Below, piece by piece: positions 45,808 through 56,583 of a DNA stretch of 64,000 bases. The notes beneath the pieces are model-generated. The model was not told where the DNA came from. It searched no databases and saw nothing but the letters and a program-made list of their open reading frames with translations. A program made the position numbers and the translations under genes. The stretch comes from Bacillota bacterium (lineage in GTDB: Bacteria; Bacillota; Sulfobacillia; JAIMAT01), in NCBI GenBank assembly GCA_029960955.1, contig JASBVS010000037.1:1-64000 (forward strand), written 5' to 3'. Position 1 is the first letter of the stretch, and every line of letters begins with the position of its first letter.

Positions 45808-47679
45808 CTGCCGGACGGAATCCTGCTGCGCGCCCTGGCCGAGGAGCTGACGGCGGCGCTGGCCGGCGCGCGGCTCGAGAAGATCGTCGCGCCGGGCGAG
45901 CGGACGTTCCGGCTCCGCTTCCGCGCGGCCGCCGGCGGGACGCGCTGGCTGGAGATCTCGCTCGACCCCGAGGCCGACCGGATCCTCCTCGACCCGCCGG
46001 CCGCGCCCGGTGCCGCCGGGGAGGGCGAGGGAGCCGGCTTCTGGCTGGCCCAGCTTCGCCGCCACCTGGCCGGCGCGCGCCTGGAGGAGGCGAGCCAGCC
46101 GGGGTGGGAGCGCCTGCTCCGGCTCCGCTTCCTGGGGCGGAACGCCCTCGGCGACCCCGCCCGCTACGAGCTGGTCGCCGAGCTGATGGGCGCCCGCTCC
46201 AACCTTCTCCTGCTGGAGGCCGGCGGCCGCGTCGTCGACGCGCTGCGCCGCGCCAGCCCCGACGAGAACCCGGCGCGCCCGGTGCTGCCGGGCCTCGCCT
46301 ACCTGCCCCCGCCGCCGCCGCGCGAGCCGCGCTGGCGCCCGGAGGAGGGGCCGGCGGCGCTGGGGGCGCGGCTCGCCTCCGCGGCCGGGCGCGGCCGGAC
46401 GCCGGCCAGGGCGCTGGCCGCGACGGTGGCCGGGATGGGGCCGGCCCACGCGCTTCTCGCGCTGGAGGCGGCCGGCCTCGGCGAGGCGGAGAGCCTTCCC
46501 GCGGGCGGTGAAGCGCTCGCCCGCCTGGCGCGCCGGGTGGCCGAGATGCTGGAGGCGGCCGCGGCCGGTCGCTGGCAGCCGGCGGTGCTGGAGGGGCCGG
46601 GCGAGGCGGAGGCGGTGGCGGTCCTGCCGCCGGACCTGCCCCGCGGGCGGCTGGCGCTCCGCCCGGCCTCCTCCCCCTCCGCGGCCGTGGCGGCCGCCAT
46701 GGGCCGGCGGCTCGGGCGCCTCCAGCTGGAGCGGAGGCGGCGCGCCCTGGCGGCGCCGGTCCGGTCCGAGCTGGAGAGGCTCCGGCGTCGCCTGGAGACG
46801 CAGCGCCGGGAGCTGGCCGAGGTGGAGGGGGTGGAGGAGTGGCGGCGCGAGGGCGAGCTCCTCCTCGCCCACGCCTCCGCCTTCCGGCCCGGCCAGCGCC
46901 GGCTGGAGGTGCCCGACTACTTCGATCCCGGGCTGCGGCCCCGCCGGCTGGAGCTGGAGGCGGGGGAGACGCCCGTCCGGCGGGCGCAGCGCCTCTTCCG
47001 CGCCTACCGGAAGGCGCTCCGCCGCCGCGAGCTGCTCGAGCCCGCCGTGGAAGAGGGCGAGCGGCGCGCCCACTACCTGGAGTCGGTCCTCCTGGAGCTG
47101 GAGCAGGCGGCGAGCCTCGCCGAGCTGGCCGAGGTGGAGGCGGAGATGGAGGCCGAGGGCCTGCTGCCCGCCTCCCGGGAGGCCGGAGCGCGCGGCGGGC
47201 GCGGCGGACGGGCGGGGCGGAGGCCGCCGGCCGAGGGAGGCCGGCCGGCCGCCGGGCCCCTCCGCCTCCTCTCCCGGGACGGCTGGGAGATCTGGCTCGG
47301 CCGGAACAACCGCCAGAACGACGAGCTGACCATGCGCCTGGCGCGCCCCCGCGACCTCTGGTTCCACGCGCGCGGCGTGCCCGGCGCCCACGTCCTCCTG
47401 CCGGTGCGGGGCCGCGAGGAGCCGCCCGAGCGGGCGCGGCTCGAGGCGGCGGCGCTGGCCGCGCTGCACTCGCGCGCCCGGGCCGCGGCGCAGGTCGAGG
47501 TCGACTGGACGGAGCGGCAGAACGTCTGGAAGCCCCGCGGCGCCCCGCCCGGCTTCGTCCTCTACCGGAACGAGCGGACCCTGGCGGTCCGGCCCGATCC
47601 GGCGCTGGAGGCCGAGCTCCTGGCGCGCACCGCCTCAGCGGCCCCCGGTGCCGGGACGACCGGCGGGGCCGCCGAGTGA
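45808..47679 (+). CDS. rqcH: NFACT family ribosome quality control protein RqcH
   Basis: Binds stalled 50S subunits with peptidyl-tRNA and directs C-terminal Ala tailing. The roughly 623-residue protein has an NFACT-N domain beginning LPDGILLRALAEEL, VAELMGARSNLLLLEA, a central HhH/coiled-coil region (about 300-450) and an NFACT-R domain with GRNNRQNDELTMRLARPRDL and WFHARGVPGAHVLL. The Asp-Arg pair needed in Bacillus RqcH aligns with Glu-Arg (WERLL). The only start at the family position is CTG 45808, behind GGGAGGGAGG. Its end overlaps the convergent deacetylase gene by 45 bp. Confidence 0.9.
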   Translation: MPDGILLRALAEELTAALAGARLEKIVAPGERTFRLRFRAAAGGTRWLEISLDPEADRILLDPPAAPGAAGEGEGAGFWLAQLRRHLAGARLEEASQPGWERLLRLRFLGRNALGDPARYELVAELMGARSNLLLLEAGGRVVDALRRASPDENPARPVLPGLAYLPPPPPREPRWRPEEGPAALGARLASAAGRGRTPARALAATVAGMGPAHALLALEAAGLGEAESLPAGGEALARLARRVAEMLEAAAAGRWQPAVLEGPGEAEAVAVLPPDLPRGRLALRPASSPSAAVAAAMGRRLGRLQLERRRRALAAPVRSELERLRRRLETQRRELAEVEGVEEWRREGELLLAHASAFRPGQRRLEVPDYFDPGLRPRRLELEAGETPVRRAQRLFRAYRKALRRRELLEPAVEEGERRAHYLESVLLELEQAASLAELAEVEAEMEAEGLLPASREAGARGGRGGRAGRRPPAEGGRPAAGPLRLLSRDGWEIWLGRNNRQNDELTMRLARPRDLWFHARGVPGAHVLLPVRGREEPPERARLEAAALAALHSRARAAAQVEVDWTERQNVWKPRGAPPGFVLYRNERTLAVRPDPALEAELLARTASAAPGAGTTGGAAE

Positions 47680-48861
47680 GCCGGCGTCCAGGCCGAGGAG
47701 CCGGTCGACCGTGCGCCGGTTGAGCGCCTCGATGGCCGGGCGCCGGGGGATGGGGGGAAAGGCGCCTTCCTCGCCGGGGAGCGGATCGAGGAAGCGCGCG
47801 GGCAGCGGGACGGGGCTGAGCGGCTGCCAGCGCTCCAGCCAGCTGCCGGGGATCCGCTCGGGGAGCGGCCGGCCGCTCATCTCCGACCAGAGGAGCGCCC
47901 AGACCCGCGGCACCACCTCCCAGACGGCGTAGCCGCCGCCCCCGAGGGCGAGCCACCTGCCGTCGCAGAGCTCGTGCGCCAGGCGATGGAGCGACTCGCC
48001 CGCCGCCCGGTAGCTCTCCGTGGTGAGCGCCAGGTGCGTCAGCGGGTCGAGCCGGTGCCCGTCCGCGCCGTGCTGGCTGACCAGCACGTCGGGCGCGAAG
48101 CGCTCCAGCAGCGGCGGCACCACCCTGCGGAAGGCCTCGATCCAGGAAGCGTCCTCCGTGTAGGCGTCCAGCGGCACGTTCCACGTGCGGCCCGCGCCGG
48201 CGCCCCGCCCCCGCTCGTCGATGGAGCCCGTCCCCGGAAAGAGGTAGCGGCCCGTCTCGTGGAGCGAGACCACCAGCACGTCGGCCGCCTCGTAGAAGGC
48301 GGCCTGGACGCCGTCGGCGTGGTGGGCGTCGATGTCGACGTAGGCCACCCGCATCCCCCAGCGGCGGCGGAGCCGCTCCACGGCCAGCACCGCGTCGTTG
48401 ACCAGGCAGAAGCCGGAGGCGCGCCCGCGCTGCGCGTGGTGGAGCCCCCCCGCCGGGTGGAAGACGTGGAGGAAGCGGCCGCCGCCCACCGCGTCGGCTG
48501 CCTCCAGCGCGCCCCCCGCCACCCAGGCGGCGGCCTGCGCCATCCCCGGGAAGACGGGGTTGTCCTCCGTCCCCAGGCCGAACCGCTCCGCCGCCCCCGG
48601 CTCGCCCTCGCCGGAGCGGCTCATCCGCTCCAGCGCCTCCAGGTAGGCCGACTCGTGCGCCACCCGCAGCTCCTCCGCGCTCGCCTCGCGCGGCGGCAGG
48701 AGGTCGTGCGGCCGGAGGAGTCCGGCGCTCTCCAGCAGGTCGACGAGCAGCTCCAGGCGCCGCGAGTCGAAGGGGTGGTCGGGGCCGAAGCGGTAGGAGA
48801 GGAGATCGCGGCTCCAGACGAGAGCCACCCGGTCGCTGTCCCAGTGCCCGCTCCAGGCCAC
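47635..48861 (-). CDS. acuC: AcuC-like class I histone deacetylase family protein
   Basis: Zinc-dependent deacetylase or deacylase of the arginase fold, probably acting on acetyl-lysine or on acetylated amines. The 408-residue protein has FGPDHPFDSRRLELLVDLLE, HPAGGLHHAQRGRASGFCLVN, VDIDAHHADGVQAAFY (zinc Asp and His) and VSQHGADGHRLDPLTHL. In Bacillus AcuC deacetylates acetyl-CoA synthetase; no acs gene is here. It follows the class III aminotransferase by 14 bp, so a role on acetylated polyamines is also possible. GTG 48861 start. Confidence 0.9.
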   Translation of the reverse strand: MAWSGHWDSDRVALVWSRDLLSYRFGPDHPFDSRRLELLVDLLESAGLLRPHDLLPPREASAEELRVAHESAYLEALERMSRSGEGEPGAAERFGLGTEDNPVFPGMAQAAAWVAGGALEAADAVGGGRFLHVFHPAGGLHHAQRGRASGFCLVNDAVLAVERLRRRWGMRVAYVDIDAHHADGVQAAFYEAADVLVVSLHETGRYLFPGTGSIDERGRGAGAGRTWNVPLDAYTEDASWIEAFRRVVPPLLERFAPDVLVSQHGADGHRLDPLTHLALTTESYRAAGESLHRLAHELCDGRWLALGGGGYAVWEVVPRVWALLWSEMSGRPLPERIPGSWLERWQPLSPVPLPARFLDPLPGEEGAFPPIPRRPAIEALNRRTVDRLLGLDAGSLGGPAGRPGTGGR

Positions 48862-48875
48862 GGCAACCGCCCGCC

Positions 48876-50266
48876 TCAACCGCGCCGCAGGCGCTCGCCC
48901 AGGACGCTGCGCACCGTGCCGGCCGCCAGGCTGAAGAAGCTCCGGTGCTCCTCCAGGACCGCCCGCAGGGCGTTGAGCGTCCGCCGGACCTGCTCCTCGC
49001 TGACGACCAGCGGCGGCTCGAAGCGGATGACGTTGGGGTTGTTGAGCGTGTAGGCCGTGATGATCCGGTAGCGGTCGAGCAGGTGGGCGGCGACCAGCGC
49101 GCCGCCGAACTCGGCCGCGGCCCGGTTGATCAGGCCGCCGGTCAGCCTCTCGGCCAGGCCCCGCGTCGGCTTCTCGAACTCGACGCCGATCAGCAGGCCG
49201 CGCCCGCGCACGTCCCGGATCATGGAGGGGAACTGGCGCTGCAGGGCGCGCAGGCCGGCCAGCGCCTGCTCGCCGCGCCGCCGCGCCCGTTCGGCCAGGT
49301 CCTCCTCCACCACCACCTGGATGGAGGCCAGCGCCACGGCCATCGCCCGCGCGTTGCCGCCGAAGGTGGAGGTGTGGAGAAGCGCCCGCTCCATGCCGCC
49401 GTAGGCACGGTCCCAGACCTGGGGCGTGGTGACGAAGGCGCCGACGGGCATCACCCCGCCGCCCAGCGACTTGGCCAGGCAGAGGATGTCGGGCGTCACG
49501 CCCTCCCACTCGCAGGCGAAGAGCTTGCCCGTGCGGCCGAAGCCGGTCTGGACCTCGTCCAGGACGAGAAGCGCGTCGTATCGCCGGCAGAGCTCCTGCA
49601 CGCCCCGCAGGTAGCCCTCGGGCGGCACGATCACCCCGCCTTCGCCCTGGATCGGCTCCAGGATGACCGCCGCCACATCGCGCCGGCGGAGCGCCGACTC
49701 CATGGCATCGAGGTCGCCGTAAGGAAGGGCGTACGTCTCCGGCAGCAGCGGCCGGAAAGGTTCCTGGTACCTGCTTCGCCCGGTGACGGAGAGCGCGCCG
49801 AAGCTCTTCCCGTGAAAGGAACCCTCGGCGTAGAGGATGCGGCGCTTGCGCGTCGCCGCCCGGGCGAGCTTGAGGGCGCCCTCCACCGCCTCGGCGCCGC
49901 TGTTGCAGAAGAAGCTGCGGCTCAGCTCCCCCGGCGTGATCTGGGCCAGGTTGTGCGCCACCGCCGCCACCAGCGGCGAGAGCGCCGCCTGCAGGAGGTT
50001 GGGCGCCTCGCGGACCGCCTCCAGCGCGGCCACGATGCGCGGGTGGTTGTGGCCCTGGTTGACGGCGCCGTACCCTCCCAGGAAGTCCCAGTACTCGTTC
50101 CCCTCCGCGTCCCAGACCGAGACCCCGCTGGCGCGGACGTAGCGGCGGTCGAAGCCGACGCTGCCGAGAAGCGCGGCCATGCCGGGGTTGACGTAGCGCC
50201 GGTAGAGATCCCGCGTCTCCCCCCGGCCCAGGAAGAGCGCCTGCTCCAGGCTGATGAGCGGCTCCA

Positions 50267-50267
<1 letters not shown>
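48876..50267 (-). CDS. Class III PLP aminotransferase (putrescine/ornithine type)
   Basis: A 463-residue class III aminotransferase, close in length and motifs to putrescine or ornithine aminotransferases: [72 protein letters not shown] and the PLP Lys in [15 protein letters not shown] long C-terminal tail includes [14 protein letters not shown]. The start is ATG 50267 or TTG 50270, both overlapping the pyrR stop. It is paired with acuC. The amine substrate is not fixed by sequence. Confidence 0.88.
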
Positions 50268-52352
<2,085 letters not shown>

Positions 52353-52446
52353 CCCGCCCCCTCCTCGACCGCGCTATTCTAGCACGGCCGGGCGGAAGCG
52401 CCTCCCAGGCCCGGCCCCCGGCCCGAGGCGACCGGGCCGGCGGCCG

Positions 52447-53052
52447 TCAACCGCCGGCCTGCGGCGGCTCCTCCTGGCCCTCGAAGCCGCCCAGCCGGCC
52501 GTGCTCCGCCATCTGCGGATCGTCCTGGGGCGTGTCGGAGGTGCCGTAGCGGGCGACGTCGTGCCAGGCTTCCTCCGCGTCGTAGAGGCGGTCCGCGCCG
52601 CCCGCGCGGACGGGGCTCTCCCCGAAGGGCGGCTCCAGCCGCTCCTCCTCCACGGGCCGGAGGCGTCCGTGGAGGCGTCCGGGGCGGGCCCCGGCCTCGA
52701 CCCCCCGCTGGCAGTGGGCGCAGAGCCGCGCCTCGGGCGCCGCCTCGAGGCGGCCGATCTCGATCGGCCTCCCGCAGCGCTGGCAGTAGCCGTACGTCCC
52801 TTCCTCCATCCTGCGCAGGGCGGCCTCGAGATCCTCCAGGCGCCGCTCCCAGCGGTTGCGATAGGCCACGTCCTGGCTGCGCTGGAAGGTCTCGTCACCG
52901 ATGTCGGCCGGGTGGTTGTCGCGGATCGACAGCTCGCCCAGCGAGTCGGACTGGCTGCGGCCCAGCCCCGCCTCGACGTGCTCGAGCCGCCGCCGCAGCG
53001 ACTCCATCTCCCGCTCGATGCGGCGGCGGAGCTCCTCGGCCAGCGGATACAA
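52447..53052 (-). CDS. TraR/DksA-type zinc finger protein (YlyA-like)
   Basis: A 201-residue protein with a coiled-coil N-terminus (LAEELRRRIEREMESLRRRL), DNHPADIGDETFQRSQD and a DksA-type zinc finger CQRCGRPI...LCAHC. In Bacillus YlyA binds RNA polymerase and enhances sigma G-dependent genes. The acidic C-terminal half is variable. TTG 53052 has GGGGAGGG at 7-base spacing and is preferred to an ATG 48 bp upstream. Position between ileS/bcp and lspA matches ylyA. Confidence 0.87.
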   Translation of the reverse strand: MYPLAEELRRRIEREMESLRRRLEHVEAGLGRSQSDSLGELSIRDNHPADIGDETFQRSQDVAYRNRWERRLEDLEAALRRMEEGTYGYCQRCGRPIEIGRLEAAPEARLCAHCQRGVEAGARPGRLHGRLRPVEEERLEPPFGESPVRAGGADRLYDAEEAWHDVARYGTSDTPQDDPQMAEHGRLGGFEGQEEPPQAGG

Positions 53053-53122
53053 GAAGACTCCCTCCCCGGCGCTAGCCTCTCCGGAGAGGAAGCCTCCCAA
53101 TCCCCGGGCGGCGGAGGCGCCG

Positions 53123-53590
53123 CTAGCCCTGGCCGCCGGCCCCGGCGTTGATGGCGTCCAGCTGGGCCAGGAGCTCCTCGGTCGACGGCATGCCGCGCCT
53201 GGCGTAGCGGACGACGCCCTCCGCGTCGATCAGGTAGACGGTCCGCTGGATGCTGGTCCCGTTCTCCTTGAGGGCGTCGTAGGCGGCGGCCACCGAGCGG
53301 TCGGCGTCGACCGCGATGGGGAAGGGGAAGCCTTCCTTCTCGCTCCATCGCTGGTGCGAGGCGAGGCTTCCCGGGTTGACCGCCAGGACGGCCGTCCTCC
53401 GCCGGCGGTACTCCTCGAAGGCGTCGCGCGCGGCGCTCAGCTGCCTCTGGCAGCCGGGCGTGTTGTCCTTGGGGTAGAAGATCAGGTAGACGTTCTGCCC
53501 CCGGAAGTCCGAGAGCGAGACCTCGCCGACCCGGGTGGCCGGCAGGCGGAAGTCGGGGGCCGGTCGGCCGACTTCGATCACGGGTTCCAT
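53123..53590 (-). CDS. Peroxiredoxin of the AhpC/BCP family
   Basis: Thiol peroxidase of 155 residues: FRLPATRVGEVSLSDFRGQN, then FYPKDNTPGCQRQLSAARD with the peroxidatic Cys. The Cys five residues later that serves as resolving Cys in E. coli BCP is absent, so it is a 1-Cys type or relies on another thiol. ATG 53590 lies inside the end of ileS and has AAGGGGAGGG upstream. It is an extra gene compared with the Bacillus ileS-ylyA-lspA order. Confidence 0.9.
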   Translation of the reverse strand: MEPVIEVGRPAPDFRLPATRVGEVSLSDFRGQNVYLIFYPKDNTPGCQRQLSAARDAFEEYRRRRTAVLAVNPGSLASHQRWSEKEGFPFPIAVDADRSVAAAYDALKENGTSIQRTVYLIDAEGVVRYARRGMPSTEELLAQLDAINAGAGGQG

Positions 53591-56403
53591 CCCTCCCCTT
53601 CCTGCCCCGCGCCGTCCTGGGCCTTGGCGGTCGCCCGCCGCGGCGGCACCTGCATGGCGCGCAGGACCTCGGCGCAGCGCCCGCAGATCCCCGGGTACTC
53701 GGGATCCCGGCCGACGTCGGGGCGGACGTTCCAGCAGCGGTCGCACTTCGCCCCCGCGGCCGGCTCCACCTCGAACCGCTCCTCGCCGTCGGCCCTCTCC
53801 AGCTCCACCCGGGCCACCCGGTAGAGCTCGGGCAGAAGGTCGCCCACGCTCTCCAGGAGCGACCGGCGCGCCTCCGTGGTGCGGATGCGCAGGAGCGCCT
53901 CCTGGGAGCGCTGGATCCGCCGGGCCTGGCGGGCCTGCTCCAGCGCCCGCGCCGCCTCCTGGCCGACGGCGAAGAGCTCGCGCCAGCGGGCGAGGAGCTC
54001 GGGATCCTGCCAGCGGTCGAGCTCCTCCGGCCACTCCGCCAGCTGGACCGAGGCCGGTTCGCCCCCTCTCTTCGGCAGGTGCTGCCAGGCCTCCTCGGCG
54101 GTATGCGGGATGAAGACGGAGAGGATCCGCGCCAGGGCGGAGGCCGTCGTCCAGATCGCCGCCTGCGCCGAGCGCCGCCGCGGCGCGCCGGGTGCCAGCG
54201 TGTAGAGCCGGTCCTTGCTGACGTCCAGGTAGAAGGCGCTCAGGTCGTTGACGCAGAACGTGTGGAGCTCGCCGAAACCGGCGCGGAAGTCGAAGCGGTC
54301 CATGGCCCGCCGCGCCCGCTCCGCCACCTGCGCCAAGCGGGCCAGCAGCCAGCGGTCCAGCTCGTCCCGCACCTCGCCCTCGCCCGGCTCGTAGTCGTAC
54401 AGGTTGCCCAGCAGGAAGCGGAGCGTGTTCCGCACCTTGCGGTAGGCGTCGGCGGCCTGCTCCAGGATGGCGTCGGAGATGCGCATGTCCTCGCGGTAGT
54501 CGGAGCTGGCCACCCAGACGCGCAGCACGTCGGCTCCGTAGCGGTCGACCACCTCCTCCGGCGCCACCACGTTGCCCAGCGACTTGTGCATCGCCCGCCC
54601 CTCGCCGTCCAGCACCCATCCGTGGGCGACCACCGTGCGGTAGGGGGCGCTCTCGTAGACGGCCACGGCGGTCAGGAGCGAGGACTGGAACCAGCCGCGG
54701 AACTGGTCGCCGCCCTCCAGGTAGACGTCGGCCGGCCAGCCCAGCTCCTGCCGCTCGCGCAGGACGGCGGCGTGGCTGGAACCGGAGTCGAACCAGACGT
54801 CCATGATGTCGGTCTCCTTCCGCCACGACTCGGCCCCGCAGGAAGGGCAGCGGGTGCCCGGCGGCAGGATCTCCTCCGCCTCGCGCCGCCACCAGGCGTC
54901 CGATCCCTCGCGGCGGAAGAGCTCCGCCACCGCCGCCACCGACTCGGCGGTGAGCAGGACGCGGCCGCAGTTCCGGCAGTAGAAGGCGGGGATGGGGACG
55001 CCCCAGACGCGCTGCCGCGAGATGCACCAGTCGGAGCGGCCCTCCACCATCGCCCGCATCCGCTCCCGCCCCCAGGCGGGAAGCCACTCCACCTCTTCCA
55101 CCGCCCGGAGCGCCTGCTGGCGGAAGTGGTCCACCGAGGCGAACCACTGCTCCGTCGCCCTCCAGATGACCGGATTCTTGCAGCGCCAGCAGTGGGCGTA
55201 GCTGTGCTCCACCGTCCCCTGGGCGAGAAGCGCGCCGGCGCGGTCGAGCGCGCCGATGATGCGGGGGTTGGCTTCCTGGTAGAAGAGGCCGGTGAAGGGC
55301 GAGCCTTCCGCGGTGTAGCGGCCGCGCCCGTCCAGCGGCACCAGCACCGGCAGGCCGTAGCGCTGGCCGACCTCGAAGTCCTCCTCGCCGTGGCCGGGCG
55401 CGGTGTGGACGATGCCCGTCCCTTCCTCCATGGTGACGTGCTCGCCCAGCACCACCGGCACCTTGCGCTCCGGGTAGAGCGGGTGGACGAAGCGCGCTCC
55501 CTCCAGGTCGACGCCGCGGAAGCTGGCCAGGATCCGCGGCTCGCCCTGGCCGCCGTGCCCGTCGGCGCCCATCCCCATGGCGCGGAGCGCCTCCGCCGCC
55601 CGCGGGCGGGCGAGGAGCAGCGGTCCGCGCCCGGTATCGCAGACCAGGTACTCCCCCTCGGGGTGGACGGCCAGCGCCTCGTTGGCCGGCACCGTCCAGG
55701 GCGTGGTCGTCCAGATGACCGCCCGGCTGCCGGCGGGAAGCTTCCCCTCTCCCGGCGCCGGGTCGAAGGCGACGTAGATGGAGGGGGAGACGATCTCGCG
55801 GAACTCGATCTCGGCGTCGGCCAGGGCTGTCTCGCAGACCGGGCACCAGTAGACGGGCTTGAGTCCCTTGTAGATGTAACCCTTGCGCGCCATCTCGCCG
55901 AAGAGCTCGACCTGGCGCGCCTCGTACTCGGGCTCGAGCGTGGCGTAGGGGTGCTCCCAGTCGCCCAGGACGCCGAGCCGGCGGCACTGCTCGGTCATCA
56001 CGGCGATGAAGCGGCGGGCGAACTCCTCGCAGCGGTGCCGGAGCTCCAGCGGCTCCAGGTCGTCCCGCCCGAGCCCCAGCGCCTCCAGGGCGCGGTGCTC
56101 GATGGGCATGCCGTGCGTATCCCAGCCGGGCACGTAGGGCGCGTCCCGCCCGCGCAGGCTGGCGTAGCGGACCACGAAGTCCTTCAGGATCTTGTTCATG
56201 GCGGTGCCGATGTGGATCTGGCCGTTGGCGTAGGGAGGGCCGTCGTGGAGGACGAAACGCGGGCGGCCGCTCCGTTGCGAGCGAAGGCGCTCGTAGAGCC
56301 GCTCCCGCTGCCAGCGCTCCTGCATGGCCGGTTCCCGCTCCGGCAGGCGGGCTCGCATGGGGAAGTCGGTCCTCGGCAGGTTGAGCGTATCGCTCCAGTC
56401 CAT
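53578..56403 (-). CDS. ileS: Isoleucyl-tRNA synthetase
   Basis: Class I synthetase of 941 residues. DGPPYANGQIHIGTAMNKIL carries a HIGH box read as HIGT, WTTTPWTVPANEA belongs to the editing domain, and GRAMHKSLGNVV is the KMSKS loop in an AMHKS form. CDRCWNVRP and CGRC near the C-terminus form the zinc site. The HIGT and AMHKS forms are, as I recall, shared with other clostridial IleS proteins. It is preceded by a 150-bp leader with its own promoter and an intrinsic terminator, so it is probably controlled by attenuation. Confidence 0.96.
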   Translation of the reverse strand: MDWSDTLNLPRTDFPMRARLPEREPAMQERWQRERLYERLRSQRSGRPRFVLHDGPPYANGQIHIGTAMNKILKDFVVRYASLRGRDAPYVPGWDTHGMPIEHRALEALGLGRDDLEPLELRHRCEEFARRFIAVMTEQCRRLGVLGDWEHPYATLEPEYEARQVELFGEMARKGYIYKGLKPVYWCPVCETALADAEIEFREIVSPSIYVAFDPAPGEGKLPAGSRAVIWTTTPWTVPANEALAVHPEGEYLVCDTGRGPLLLARPRAAEALRAMGMGADGHGGQGEPRILASFRGVDLEGARFVHPLYPERKVPVVLGEHVTMEEGTGIVHTAPGHGEEDFEVGQRYGLPVLVPLDGRGRYTAEGSPFTGLFYQEANPRIIGALDRAGALLAQGTVEHSYAHCWRCKNPVIWRATEQWFASVDHFRQQALRAVEEVEWLPAWGRERMRAMVEGRSDWCISRQRVWGVPIPAFYCRNCGRVLLTAESVAAVAELFRREGSDAWWRREAEEILPPGTRCPSCGAESWRKETDIMDVWFDSGSSHAAVLRERQELGWPADVYLEGGDQFRGWFQSSLLTAVAVYESAPYRTVVAHGWVLDGEGRAMHKSLGNVVAPEEVVDRYGADVLRVWVASSDYREDMRISDAILEQAADAYRKVRNTLRFLLGNLYDYEPGEGEVRDELDRWLLARLAQVAERARRAMDRFDFRAGFGELHTFCVNDLSAFYLDVSKDRLYTLAPGAPRRRSAQAAIWTTASALARILSVFIPHTAEEAWQHLPKRGGEPASVQLAEWPEELDRWQDPELLARWRELFAVGQEAARALEQARQARRIQRSQEALLRIRTTEARRSLLESVGDLLPELYRVARVELERADGEERFEVEPAAGAKCDRCWNVRPDVGRDPEYPGICGRCAEVLRAMQVPPRRATAKAQDGAGQEGEGWNP

Positions 56404-56430
56404 GGATCACCTTTCCCTTCGACCAGGGAC

Positions 56431-56460
56431 AAAAAAACCGCCCCGCCGACATGCGGGGCG
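56431..56460 (-). terminator. Intrinsic terminator in the ileS leader
   Basis: On the minus strand CGCCCCGC and GCGGGGCG form an 8-bp stem with a 6-base loop, followed at once by GG and seven T residues (56431-56437). It lies 28 bp before the ileS start and downstream of a strong promoter. It will stop both readthrough from divIVA and, unless relieved, transcripts starting at the ileS promoter. Confidence 0.85.
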
Positions 56461-56521
56461 CACCGTCGCGCGGGCGGCTACCTCCCGACCGCCTGACCGC
56501 CCGGCCAGCGGCGCCACCCCT

Positions 56522-56537
56522 CCCGCCTCTCGGCGGG
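56522..56537 (-). promoter_or_regulatory. GNRA-capped hairpin at the start of the ileS leader
   Basis: CCCGCC and GGCGGG pair around a GAGA tetraloop on the minus strand, about 15 bases after the predicted transcription start. It may protect the RNA 5' end or be part of an attenuation fold. No T-box specifier loop could be found around it. Confidence 0.5.
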
Positions 56538-56551
56538 CTCCCGGGTTGGCG

Positions 56552-56583
56552 TCACTATAGTGAGCCGCTCTCTCGCTTGTCAA
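56552..56583 (-). promoter_or_regulatory. Strong sigma A promoter for ileS with overlapping palindrome
   Basis: TTGACA (56578-56583) and TATAGT (56554-56559) are separated by 18 bases, the best promoter match in the window. The -10 overlaps the divIVA stop codon. The perfect 12-bp palindrome TCACTATAGTGA (56552-56563) covers the -10 box and could be an operator. Confidence 0.82.

Noticed and set aside
42059-48184. A 2041-codon open frame on the minus strand
   Set aside because: It runs across several well-identified genes on both strands, is Arg/Pro/Gly/Ala-rich without domains, and is explained by the scarcity of AT-rich stop codons in such GC-rich DNA.
56404-56553. A canonical T-box riboswitch before ileS
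   Set aside because: The leader is only about 95 bases from start to terminator, no specifier loop with an Ile codon could be found, and the T-box-like GGGGTGGCGCCGC has the wrong base opposite the discriminator of tRNA-Ile.
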